Positions 8,621-15,870 of a stretch of 64,000 nucleotides of DNA are shown here, in pieces. A program made the position numbers and the translations under genes. This DNA comes from Streptomyces sp. NRRL F-2664 (GTDB taxonomy: Bacteria; Actinomycetota; Actinomycetes; Streptomycetales; Streptomycetaceae): contig NZ_JOFX01000018.1 of the NCBI RefSeq assembly GCF_000719345.1, forward strand, positions 1 to 64,000. The letters run 5' to 3'. The notes beneath the pieces were generated by a model. That model was not told the DNA's origin, did no database searches, and saw only the letters and a program-made list of their open reading frames with translations. Each line of letters opens with the position of its first letter. The stretch's first letter is position 1.

Positions 8621-9484
8621 TCAGTGCGTGCGGGGGCTTTCCAGTGCGACGGAAGGTGCCTGCGCTTCCCGCGGCTCGGTGAAATCGGCGGCTGCCGGCT
8701 CGTCGCCCTCTACGACCTCCAGGTCGACGACCAGGTCCGTCGGCTTCGTCAGGTCGAGACCGGACAGGTGCTTCTTCAGCCTCCTGGCCATGGGGAGGTA
8801 GGTCGCGAGCGTGAGCCCGCCGGAGACGACCGCTCCGACGACGGGAATGGCCTTCGAGACGGTCTTGGCGAAGGTCTGCTTCGTCATCTGGACGCCGAGG
8901 TAGCCCGCGACCTTCTTCACGATCGGATAGATGACGCCCTGGGTGAGCGCCTTCTGCGGCAGTTTCTTGGCGACCTGCTTCGACATCATCCCCGCAACCT
9001 TCCCCACGGCGGCGTTCGCCGACTGGGTGCCGAACATCACGCCCATGAACAGCGTGAGCACACTCTTCGTCGCGTCGTCCATGTCGTCGTTGTCGCCGGA
9101 GAACAGATCGGGCCAGCTGTAGAGGTAGGCGAGCTTCTGCGCGATGCGCAGCATGTGGCCGAAGTACTGGGCCACATCGGCGGGAACGGTCGCCGGCAGG
9201 AAGAGCAGGCCGGGCATTCCGGCGGCTGCGGAGAGGGCGCTGACCTTGGTGGTCTCGTAGCCGATCGAGTCGTTGGCCGCCCGGTCCAGAACGTGGAGGG
9301 GGATTCCCGCCGCTGCCGGGGTCTCCTCGACCGCTCTGCGGATCTGCTCCTCGGAGCACTGGCGGGCCAGAGCCTGCCGGAGGTACGCCTCCCTGTCGAT
9401 GCGGACGCCCGGGAGGTTCGCCGCGCGCACCAGGGCCGCGGAGAAACGCAGTTCCGGGTTCTCGATGCCTCTGCTCGTGGCCAT
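8621..9484 (-). CDS. EcsC-family-like protein (287 aa)
   Basis: After a charged N-terminal third, the protein has Gly/Ala-rich helices (AAAGMPGLLFLPATVPADVAQYF, KVAGYLGVQMTKQTFAKTVSKAIPVVGAVVSGGL) that match the EcsC family as I know it. Family members are poorly understood, membrane-associated proteins; in Bacillus EcsC is encoded with an ABC transporter, which is absent here. A short acidic tail follows. The ATG at 9484 has only a weak ribosome-binding site. The family call is from motif resemblance; function unknown. Confidence 0.68.
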   Translation of the reverse strand: MATSRGIENPELRFSAALVRAANLPGVRIDREAYLRQALARQCSEEQIRRAVEETPAAAGIPLHVLDRAANDSIGYETTKVSALSAAAGMPGLLFLPATVPADVAQYFGHMLRIAQKLAYLYSWPDLFSGDNDDMDDATKSVLTLFMGVMFGTQSANAAVGKVAGMMSKQVAKKLPQKALTQGVIYPIVKKVAGYLGVQMTKQTFAKTVSKAIPVVGAVVSGGLTLATYLPMARRLKKHLSGLDLTKPTDLVVDLEVVEGDEPAAADFTEPREAQAPSVALESPRTH

Positions 9485-9871
9485 GACAGGAACCTACAGC
9501 AGCGCGGAAACACGGCGATGTGTTTCCGAACAAGCCGTGGTGAACGGGCAGTCGGCGCGGTGCCGCCGTGTCGGGCGGTACGGGAGAGCAGTGCGCGGAT
9601 CGCGGTGGTGTGGGCGGGCGTCGGAGGCAGGTACCGCTCGGGCTTTGCGTCGGCGCGCGACCTGGTTGCGCCCGGGCCTCCTCGGTGCGGCCGCGGCCGC
9701 GGGACGGCGACGTGCCTCCTCGGTGCGGCCGAGACCGTGCGCACGGCCACGGGACCGGTCCGTGCCTGCCGCGGACGCCGGCCGGGGGACTCGTCGCGCC
9801 GGACCCCGGCCTGCGCCGCATGCGGTCGTCCGGGGGGCCTCGTACCGTGGGGGTGAACCCCGGGAGGCATC
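9485..9871. other. Intergenic region (387 bp) with an 18-bp direct repeat
   Basis: This divergent intergenic stretch must hold promoters for the EcsC-like gene and the hydrolase. It contains two copies of GCCTCCTCGGTGCGGCCG at 9676-9693 and 9714-9731. I see no credible gene. Confidence 0.5.
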
Positions 9872-11077
9872 GTGGCGTACCGGTTCTGCGGGAACGAGCA
9901 ACTCGATTTCGAGGTGCGGGTGCTCCTCGGGGCGGCCTGGCAGAAGGGGTCCGATCCGGGTGAGGTGCTGGCCACGGCCGCGGCCCTGGGCGACGCGGAC
10001 GGCCGCAGGTGGTTCGAGGGCTGGACGGAGCTGGGCCGGCGCGTCCGGACGGACGGCGAACGCGCAGCCGCGGCGGGGCGGCGGACGAGCGCCCGGGACG
10101 CATGGCTGCGGGCGGCGGGCTACTTCGGCACGGGCCTGGTCTCCGCCGACGCGCTGAGCGACGAGGGGCCGCTCCTGGCCGTGTTCCGGGAGCACCGCCA
10201 GTGCTTCGACCGGTTCGCGGCGGCGTGGGAGCCGGCCGCGGAGCGGGTGGCGGTGCCGTACGAGGGGACGGAGCTGCCCGGCTACCTCTTCCGTCCGCCC
10301 GGGGGTGGCGCGGGCGCGCCGACTGTGATCGTGAACAACGGCAGCGACGGTCCGGTGAGCACCGCCTGGACGATGCTCGGAGCGCCCGCCGTGGCACGCG
10401 GCTGGAACGCCCTCCTCTTCGACGGGCCGGGGCAGCAGTCGATGCTGTTCGAGCACCGGATGCCGTTCCGTCCCGACTGGGAGGCGGTGATCACCCCGGT
10501 GGTGGACTTCCTGGTCGGCCACGACGGCATCGACGCCGACCGGCTGGTGCTGGCGGGAATCAGCCAGGCCGGCTACTGGGTGCCCCGGGCACTGGCCTTC
10601 GAGCACCGGATCGCGGCAGGGGTCGCGGATCCGGGTGTGGTGTCGGTCGCGGACAGCTGGTGGCACCACTTCCCGCCGGAGCTGCGTGAGCTGTTCGACG
10701 CCGCCGACCGGGACGCGTTCGACGCGGTCCTGCGCGAAGGGTTCGCACAGGACGCGGAACTCGCCGCCTCCTGGCGATGGCGGGCCAAGCCCTACGGGAT
10801 CGACTCCCCTTACGACCTGCTCAGCGAGGTGGCCCGCTACGACCTGACGGGGGTGGTGGACCGGATCACGGTTCCGCTGCTGGTGACCTCGCCGGAGGGC
10901 GAGCACTTCTGGCCCGGCCAGGCCCGTCGACTGTACGACGCCCTGCCCGGCGAGAAGGCGTTCGTGGAGTTCACGGCGGCGGAGGGTGCCGACCTGCACT
11001 GCGAGCCGCTGGGCCGGGCCCTGTTCGAGCAGCGGGTGTTCGACTGGCTGGCCGATCGCCTCGGCGTCAGCGTCTGA
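9872..11077 (+). CDS. Alpha/beta-hydrolase of the FrsA/DUF1100-like type (401 aa)
   Basis: An N-terminal helical domain (residues 1-125) precedes an alpha/beta-hydrolase core: oxyanion region TVIVNNGSDG, nucleophile elbow GISQAGY (Ser231), an acidic residue in the SPEGEHFWPG loop, and His376 in GADLHCEPLG. The layout matches the dihydropseudooxynicotine-hydrolase/FrsA group of single-protein C-C or ester hydrolases. It is cytosolic, with no signal peptide. GTG at 9872 follows GGGAGG. The substrate is not deducible. The downstream genes have their own promoter. Confidence 0.82.
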   Translation: MAYRFCGNEQLDFEVRVLLGAAWQKGSDPGEVLATAAALGDADGRRWFEGWTELGRRVRTDGERAAAAGRRTSARDAWLRAAGYFGTGLVSADALSDEGPLLAVFREHRQCFDRFAAAWEPAAERVAVPYEGTELPGYLFRPPGGGAGAPTVIVNNGSDGPVSTAWTMLGAPAVARGWNALLFDGPGQQSMLFEHRMPFRPDWEAVITPVVDFLVGHDGIDADRLVLAGISQAGYWVPRALAFEHRIAAGVADPGVVSVADSWWHHFPPELRELFDAADRDAFDAVLREGFAQDAELAASWRWRAKPYGIDSPYDLLSEVARYDLTGVVDRITVPLLVTSPEGEHFWPGQARRLYDALPGEKAFVEFTAAEGADLHCEPLGRALFEQRVFDWLADRLGVSV

Positions 11078-11140
11078 TCCGGCCCGGTCCTGCACGAAAG
11101 CCGGCCCCCGCCGTCCCGCCCGGGACAGGAAAGAGCCGGG

Positions 11141-11164
11141 GTGTGACGGCGCGCACCGGGGTAG
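11141..11164 (+). promoter_or_regulatory. SigB-like promoter, predicted leaderless
   Basis: GTGT at 11141-11144, 14 nt, GGGTAG at 11159-11164, then exactly 9 nt to the ATG at 11174. Probably also serves the topoisomerase gene. Confidence 0.55.
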
Positions 11165-11173
11165 ACGCCCGGC

Positions 11174-11365
11174 ATGAAACCGACAGAGCAGTGGAAACCG
11201 GGCGAAATCGTGCCTCAGAGCGGTATCTACGCCTGCGACTGCGGCCAGGAGCACCTCTGGAGCAAGAGCACCGACGTCCGGGGGCACCGGTTCCCGCCGC
11301 TGCCCTACGAATGCTCCGGCCAGGCCTGGACCCTGCGCACGCAGGCCCACCCCGACGAGGGCTGA
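11174..11365 (+). CDS. Small cysteine-containing protein (63 aa), unknown function
   Basis: MKPTEQWKPGEIVPQSGIYA is followed by CDCG (Cys21, Cys23), a histidine at 27, and a later Cys47. The layout suggests a small zinc ribbon or a beta-rich metal-binding fold, but only three cysteines are present. The stop lies 2 nt before the GTG of the topoisomerase gene, so the two are surely co-transcribed. The leaderless promoter decides the start. Confidence 0.7.
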   Translation: MKPTEQWKPGEIVPQSGIYACDCGQEHLWSKSTDVRGHRFPPLPYECSGQAWTLRTQAHPDEG

Positions 11366-11367
11366 GG

Positions 11368-12396
11368 GTGGCCGCACGGCTGCGGACCAGCGATCCGCAA
11401 GGGCGGGGCTGGCGCCGTGTGCGGCACGGCAGGGGCTTCCGCTACCTCGACGCCGACGGCCGGCCCCTGGCGGCGGCGGACCGCGACCGCGTGCGGGCGC
11501 TCGTCATCCCGCCTGCCTGGAAGGACGTCTGGGTGTGCCCGTGGCCGAACGGCCACATCCAGGCGGTCGGGACGGACGCGGCCGGGCGCCGCCAGTACCT
11601 CTACCACCCGCACTTCCGCGAGCAGCAGGACGCCGCCAAGCACGAGCACGTGCAGCGGGTGGCCCGCTCGCTCCCCCGCCTGCGCGAGGGCGTGGCGCGG
11701 GACCTCGCCGGGCGAGGCCTCACCCGCGGGCGCGTCCTGGCCTGCCTGACCCGCCTGCTCGATTTGGGCTTCCTCCGCATCGGCGGTGAGAGCTACGCCC
11801 GCACCAACGGCAGTTACGGGCTCACGACGCTGTTGCGCGAGCACGCCGCCTGTCGTCGCGGGGAGATCCGGCTGCACTTCCCCGCCAAGTCGGGCAAGGA
11901 GGTCGACCGCACGCTCGTCGACGAGCAGGCGCACGCGGTGGTCCGGGCGCTCCTGCGGCGCAGCGGCGGAGGACCGCGCCTGTTCGCGTACTGGGAGGGC
12001 TCCGCATGGCACGACGTCCGTGCCGAGGATCTCAATGCCTACCTGCGGGAGCGCTCGGGGCAGGACGTGACGGCGAAGGACTTCCGTACGTGGTACGCCA
12101 CCGTGCTGGCTGCGGTCGCCCTGGCCGTTTCCGAGAGCACCGCCGGGGCGTCGCGCGCCCACCGCGGCAAGGTCGTCGCCCGTGCCGTGCGGGAGGTGAG
12201 CGAGTACCTGGGCAACACGCCCGACGTGTGCCGGGCGTCCTACATCCACCCTCGGGTCATCGAGCTCTACGAGGGTGGCGTCACCGTCGCCGCCGCCCTG
12301 GGCGGGCTGGGCGAGGACGGAATCTTCGGCCGGCCGGCCACCCAGGGCCGCGTCGAACAGGCCGTGCTGCGCCTGTTGCGTTCGGAAGCCGGGTGA
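11368..12396 (+). CDS. Type IB DNA topoisomerase (poxvirus-like)
   Basis: This 342-aa protein has the bacterial TopIB order: an N-terminal beta domain (GFRYLDADGRPLAAADRDRVRALVIPPAWKDVWV), then the catalytic domain with LGFLRIGGESYARTNGSYGLTTL, the FPAKSGKE lysine hairpin, KDFRTWYATVL, and the tyrosine nucleophile in ASYIHPRVIELYEGG (Tyr292). It relaxes supercoils through a 3'-phosphotyrosyl link and needs no ATP. The GTG start at 11368 follows the previous stop by 2 nt. It is an accessory topoisomerase in stress loci of many actinobacteria; its role here is inferred. Confidence 0.92.
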   Translation: MAARLRTSDPQGRGWRRVRHGRGFRYLDADGRPLAAADRDRVRALVIPPAWKDVWVCPWPNGHIQAVGTDAAGRRQYLYHPHFREQQDAAKHEHVQRVARSLPRLREGVARDLAGRGLTRGRVLACLTRLLDLGFLRIGGESYARTNGSYGLTTLLREHAACRRGEIRLHFPAKSGKEVDRTLVDEQAHAVVRALLRRSGGGPRLFAYWEGSAWHDVRAEDLNAYLRERSGQDVTAKDFRTWYATVLAAVALAVSESTAGASRAHRGKVVARAVREVSEYLGNTPDVCRASYIHPRVIELYEGGVTVAAALGGLGEDGIFGRPATQGRVEQAVLRLLRSEAG

Positions 12397-12444
12397 GGGG
12401 GCCGGGTGGCTGGAAGGCCGTGACCGCCCGCCTCCCGGCCTCGG

Positions 12445-12669
12445 TCACAGGTTCAGCATGACGGCGTAGGCGAGGAAGAAGAGCGCGCACGCCACGGCCA
12501 CCAGGCAGATCAGCACCAGCGGGCCCTTGCCCCAGCCCCGGCTGAGGGGACGGTAGGGGCCTGCGCCGGTGCCGGTGCTCGACTCTCCGGGCGGGGTCTC
12601 GCCGGGCGGCACCCCTTCGGCGGGCCGCGCGGTGTTGCGGGGGTCCGGTTCCGGTACGCCTGCGGACAT
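12445..12669 (-). CDS. Small C-terminally anchored membrane protein (74 aa)
   Basis: The ATG at 12669 is preceded by GGGAGG at about 7 nt. The first 45 residues are Pro/Gly/Glu-rich and disordered (MSAGVPEPDPRNTARPAEG), and the last 26 form one hydrophobic helix (PLVLICLVAVACALFFLAY). It ends close to the convergent topoisomerase gene. Function unknown. Confidence 0.68.
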   Translation of the reverse strand: MSAGVPEPDPRNTARPAEGVPPGETPPGESSTGTGAGPYRPLSRGWGKGPLVLICLVAVACALFFLAYAVMLNL

Positions 12670-12733
12670 CTCTGCCTCCCTCGGCTCGGCGCCGGCCCCG
12701 CCCTGCCGGCGGGACGGCTGGGGTATCCGGCGC

Positions 12734-12758
12734 CTACCCACCGGGTGTCGTCCCAGTC
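12734..12758 (-). promoter_or_regulatory. SigB-like promoter of the small membrane protein gene
   Basis: On the minus strand GACT (12755-12758), 15 nt, GGGTAG (12734-12739). The leader is about 60 nt and includes an ordinary ribosome-binding site. Confidence 0.5.
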
Positions 12759-12795
12759 CCTCCGCCCCTCCGCCGGCCCCGGCGGGGGCGACCCG

Positions 12796-13026
12796 TCAGC
12801 CGGAGGACAGGACGGAGTCGTCGAGCGTGCCCGTGCCGGGCAGCTGGTGGCGGGCCGCGATGAGGGCGGCGTGTACGTCCGTCGTGCCGGTGGCCACGCA
12901 CAGAGCCCGCTCGACCGCCTCCATTTCCGCGCGAACGGGAGAGCCGCCCTCGGCGGCATCGAGTACGGACAGGGCCCAGTAACGGTCGACGAGGCCGGGC
13001 AGCACGGCCGGGTGGGCCATCAGCAT
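12796..13026 (-). CDS. DUF5133-like Streptomyces protein (76 aa)
   Basis: MLMAHPAVLPGLVDRYWALS, then an acidic linker and a helix with CVATGTTDVHAALIAARHQL, closely fits the small family I know as DUF5133 (from memory). It is soluble, with one cysteine, and probably all-helical. Its function is unknown. A SigB-like promoter and tandem 20-bp repeats lie directly upstream, and the RsbQ-RsbP-STAS operon starts further upstream on the same strand. Confidence 0.75.
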   Translation of the reverse strand: MLMAHPAVLPGLVDRYWALSVLDAAEGGSPVRAEMEAVERALCVATGTTDVHAALIAARHQLPGTGTLDDSVLSSG

Positions 13027-13068
13027 AGGTGTTCGCCTTTCGACGGGGGATCGTCACGTGGCGGTCGC

Positions 13069-13093
13069 CTACCCTGCCGATCATCGTCGAACC
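13069..13093 (-). promoter_or_regulatory. SigB-like promoter of the DUF5133 gene
   Basis: On the minus strand GGTT (13090-13093), 15 nt, GGGTAG (13069-13074), then GCG, as in the other sites of this class. Confidence 0.55.
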
Positions 13094-13135
13094 CTGCCGA
13101 TCGGCGCCGGACGCCGCCGATCGGCGTCGAACACT
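13076..13135. repeat. Three tandem imperfect 20-bp repeats
   Basis: Three consecutive 20-bp units, 13076-13095, 13096-13115 and 13116-13135, each start GCCGATC and share the pattern CG(T/C)CG(A/G)AC near the end. They overlap the -35 region of the DUF5133 promoter. They could be binding sites for a regulator. Confidence 0.6.
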
Positions 13136-13158
13136 GCTGGAGGCGGCTCTCTCCCGGG

Positions 13159-13500
13159 TCACGGATGCCCGGCGGCGCCGTCGGCGTCCGGACGGAGGGT
13201 GAAGACCTGGTCGAGGCCGACGATGCGCATGACGCGCAGGGTGTTGGCGGGAACGCCGGTCAGGACGATGTCGGCGCGGGCACCGTGGGCGTGGGCGCGT
13301 GCCACGAGCAGGGCCGTGAGGCCGCTGGAGTCGCAGAAGGCCAGCCCGGCGAGATCCACGACGAGGCACTGGTCCGGTCGCAGGGGAAGGCCCGTGATGC
13401 GTGTGCGCAGGTCGTGGGCAGTGACGTGGTCGAGGTCTCCGGCGACCTCCAGGACGGATCCGGTCGCCGCGTCGCGGACGGTGATCTCCAGCCGGCTCAT
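13159..13500 (-). CDS. STAS-domain anti-sigma-factor antagonist (RsbV-like)
   Basis: A single 113-aa STAS domain: EVAGDLDHVTAHDLRTRI, VVDLAGLAFCDSSGLTALL. Ser58 in the DSSG motif is the expected phosphorylation site. In the family, the unphosphorylated form binds an RsbW-like kinase and frees the sigma factor. The start overlaps the stop of the upstream phosphatase by the ATGA arrangement, so the two are translationally coupled. It is the third gene of an RsbQ-RsbP-STAS operon, and the phosphatase next door is its likely activator. Confidence 0.93.
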   Translation of the reverse strand: MSRLEITVRDAATGSVLEVAGDLDHVTAHDLRTRITGLPLRPDQCLVVDLAGLAFCDSSGLTALLVARAHAHGARADIVLTGVPANTLRVMRIVGLDQVFTLRPDADGAAGHP

Positions 13501-14783
13501 CTCTGCTTCTCGATCGCGGATCCGGGGGCGGGGACGCCCAGGGCGAGCAGTGCGGCGTCGTCGTCCAGGCCGTCGCCGAAACCGTCCAGCAGGCCGACCA
13601 GGGCCTCAATGACGGCGCGCGGTGGTTCGCCGGCGTGGCCGGCGGTGAAGTCGCGCAGGGCCTCGTCCCCGTACAGGGCGGTGCGGTTCTGGCCGGTACG
13701 GGCCTCGGTGAGGCCGTCGGTGTAGAGCAGGAGGGTGTCGCCCGGGCCGAGGAGGGTGTCGGCGGCGGTGAAGCGTGCGTCGGGCAGGACGCCGACGAGG
13801 AGGCCGCCCGGGGTGGGCAGGAAATCGGCCGTGCCGTCGGCCCGCAGGACCAGGGCAGGGGGGTGACCGCCCGCGGCGAGCCGGACGGCGACGCGGCCCG
13901 TGGCGGGATCGGGTTCGAGGACGCCGAAGACGGCGGTGCAGTAGCGGAGGTCGCCGCCGGTGTACTGCTCCAGGAGCACCCGGTTGAGGGTGGTGAGCGC
14001 GGACACGGGATCGGGGTCGTGCAGTGCGGCGGCGCGCAGGGTGTAGCGCGCCAGCGAGGTGACGGCCGCGGCCTGGGGGCCCTTGCCGCACACGTCCCCG
14101 AGGAAGAAGCAGAAACGTCGGGCGTCGAGGGGAAAGAGGTCGTAGAAGTCGCCGCCGAGGCGGTCGGGGGACGCGGTGCGGTAGTGGGCGGCGGCCTCCA
14201 TTCCGGGCAGGGGCGGAAGGGTGTCGGGCAGCAGCGCCGCCTGGAGTACGGCGAGGACGTCCTGCAGGCGGGCGCGGTCGGCCTCCGCCTGGCGTCGTGC
14301 CTCGTCGGCCGCCTTCCGGGCCCGTAGCAGCTCCTCTTCGTAGGCGCGCCGGTCTCCGGCGTCGAAGACGGTGGTGCGGATCAGCAGGGGGTCTCCGGAC
14401 TCGCTGTACTTGACCGCGGCGGAGACCAGTACGGGCAGCCGGGTGCCGTCGGCCCGCCTGATCTCCAGGGCGATGCCGCCGATCTCGCCCTGCATCCGCA
14501 GCAGCGGTGCGAAGTGCGTCTCGTGGTAGAGCTTGCCGCCGACGGTCAGCAGGTCGGTGAACCGCATACGGCTCACCACGGCCTCGCGTTCCAGGCCGAT
14601 CCAGCCCAGGAGGGTGTTGTTGATCTTCGCGATGGTGCCGTCCATCAGCGTGGACAGGTACCCGCACGGGGCGCTTTCGTACAGCTCCTCGGCGCTGTCC
14701 TCCAGCAGGGCGGCGAACGCCGCGTACGAGCCTTCCTCCTTGCCGGCGCCGGACGGCTCGGGCAGTGGCCCGGCGGCGCACAT
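13497..14783 (-). CDS. rsbP: PAS - PP2C (SpoIIE-type) phosphatase, RsbP-like
   Basis: This 428-aa protein has a PAS domain near residues 30-150 (ELYESAPCGYLSTLMDGTIAKIN ... LGWIGLERE), a coiled-coil linker (RARKAADEARRQAEADRARL), and a PP2C/SpoIIE phosphatase domain with metal motifs LGGDFYDLF, FFLGDVCGKG, LYTDGLTEA and a final DDDAALL. RsbP of Bacillus has the same order and dephosphorylates RsbV on energy stress. Its ATG shares one base with the stop of the rsbQ-like gene (TGATG), and its own stop overlaps the STAS gene. The family is certain; the RsbP label rests on the RsbQ neighbour. Confidence 0.92.
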   Translation of the reverse strand: MCAAGPLPEPSGAGKEEGSYAAFAALLEDSAEELYESAPCGYLSTLMDGTIAKINNTLLGWIGLEREAVVSRMRFTDLLTVGGKLYHETHFAPLLRMQGEIGGIALEIRRADGTRLPVLVSAAVKYSESGDPLLIRTTVFDAGDRRAYEEELLRARKAADEARRQAEADRARLQDVLAVLQAALLPDTLPPLPGMEAAAHYRTASPDRLGGDFYDLFPLDARRFCFFLGDVCGKGPQAAAVTSLARYTLRAAALHDPDPVSALTTLNRVLLEQYTGGDLRYCTAVFGVLEPDPATGRVAVRLAAGGHPPALVLRADGTADFLPTPGGLLVGVLPDARFTAADTLLGPGDTLLLYTDGLTEARTGQNRTALYGDEALRDFTAGHAGEPPRAVIEALVGLLDGFGDGLDDDAALLALGVPAPGSAIEKQR

Positions 14784-15586
14784 CACCGCAGGCCGGCCAG
14801 GAAGTCCGTGAGCGCCTTGTTGGTGGCCTCGGGCGCGGACAGGTGCGGGCAGTGCCCGGTCGCGTCCAGGGTGACCAGCGTCGACCCGGGGACGGTGCGG
14901 TGGACGAAGGCGCCGACCTCGCGGGGAGCGATGGCGTCCTGGGCGCACTCCAGGACCAGGGTGGGCACGCGCACGGTCTTCAGGTCGTTGCGCGAATCGG
15001 ACAGGAAGGTGGTCCGGGCGAAGACGCGTGCCGCGTCGGGGTCGGTGGCGCAGAAGCTGTTCTTGAGCTCCTCCCCCAGCTCGGGCCGGTCCTCGTTGCC
15101 CATGATCACGGGGGCCATGGCCGCGGACCAGCCGAGGTAGTTGGATTCCAGGGACTGCAGGAGCTCGTCGATGTCCTGCTCGCTGAAACCGCCGCGATAG
15201 GCGATGTCGTCGACGTACCGGGGGGAGGGCGAGACCATCACCAGCGCGCCGATCCGTGCCGGGGCGGCGTCCGCGGCCAGCACCCCGATCATGGCGCTGA
15301 CCGAATGCCCCACGAAGACCGCGTCGCTCAGGTCCAGGGCCTCGCACACCTCCACGACGTCCGCGGCGTAGCCGGCCAGGGTCGAGTAGCGGTCCTCGGA
15401 GAAGGCGGACAGGTCGGAGCGGCCGCAGCCGACGTAGTCGAACGTCACCACCCGGTGGTCGGCGGCCAGGGCTGGGACGGTGAGCCGCCACATGTTCTGA
15501 TCACAGCCGAACCCGTGAGCCAGCACGACCGTCCGCCCGTGCGGATTGCCGGTGACGGTGACGTTGTTCCTGCGATCGATGTCCAT
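14783..15586 (-). CDS. rsbQ: RsbQ-like alpha/beta hydrolase, energy-stress partner of RsbP
   Basis: The 267-aa protein matches Bacillus RsbQ along its length by recall: RRNNVTVTGNP, HGFGCDQNMW, VTFDYVGCGRSDLSAF, VCEALDLSDAVFVGHS and GHCPHLSAPEAT. The catalytic triad is Ser95 (GHSVSA), Asp217 (CAQDAI) and His245 (GHCPH). RsbQ is required for RsbP to respond to energy stress and is thought to handle a small hydrophobic molecule; plant strigolactone receptors are relatives. The gene opens a tight operon with the PAS-PP2C phosphatase and the STAS protein. Confidence 0.93.
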   Translation of the reverse strand: MDIDRRNNVTVTGNPHGRTVVLAHGFGCDQNMWRLTVPALAADHRVVTFDYVGCGRSDLSAFSEDRYSTLAGYAADVVEVCEALDLSDAVFVGHSVSAMIGVLAADAAPARIGALVMVSPSPRYVDDIAYRGGFSEQDIDELLQSLESNYLGWSAAMAPVIMGNEDRPELGEELKNSFCATDPDAARVFARTTFLSDSRNDLKTVRVPTLVLECAQDAIAPREVGAFVHRTVPGSTLVTLDATGHCPHLSAPEATNKALTDFLAGLR

Positions 15587-15689
15587 ACCCCGCAGTCTCC
15601 CAGGTCCTGCTCACCGCATCCTGCGCCGCCTCCCCTCCGGTCGATCCGACGCGTGCCGCGGCCCTCGGCCATCCCGTTCGGCGGGGACG

Positions 15690-15714
15690 CGGTGGAGCCG
15701 GTATGCGGGGGTAG
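15690..15714 (+). promoter_or_regulatory. SigB-like promoter, predicted leaderless
   Basis: CGGT at 15690-15693, 15 nt, GGGTAG at 15709-15714, then exactly 9 nt to the ATG of the 48-codon ORF at 15724. Confidence 0.5.
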
Positions 15715-15723
15715 GCGGACGGT

Positions 15724-15870
15724 ATGGAAACCGCCAACCCTCCGGCCCAGGTCGTCGCCGGTTCGTGGGAGACCACGGCGCGCGATCCCGCCGACCGCGT
15801 CCTGCCCGACGGCGTCACCGCACCGGCCCACCGCGGCACTGCGGATCAGGGCGCGGGGACCGATGACTGA
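15724..15870 (+). CDS. 48-aa small ORF coupled to the M20 amidohydrolase gene
   Basis: ATG at 15724 to TGA at 15868-15870. The peptide (METANPPAQVVAGSWETTAR..., ending DQGAGTDD) is hydrophilic and acidic, with no membrane segment or cysteine. Its end overlaps the ATG of the amidohydrolase (ATGACTGA), which points to translational coupling, and its start lies 9 nt after a GGGTAG hexamer. It could be a real small protein or a leader peptide. No family recognised. Confidence 0.5.
   Translation: METANPPAQVVAGSWETTARDPADRVLPDGVTAPAHRGTADQGAGTDD

Noticed and set aside
14765..15862. N-terminal extension of the M20 amidohydrolase by about 360 codons
   Set aside because: That part is antisense to the RsbQ-like gene. 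The ATG at 15863 gives the family's usual length.
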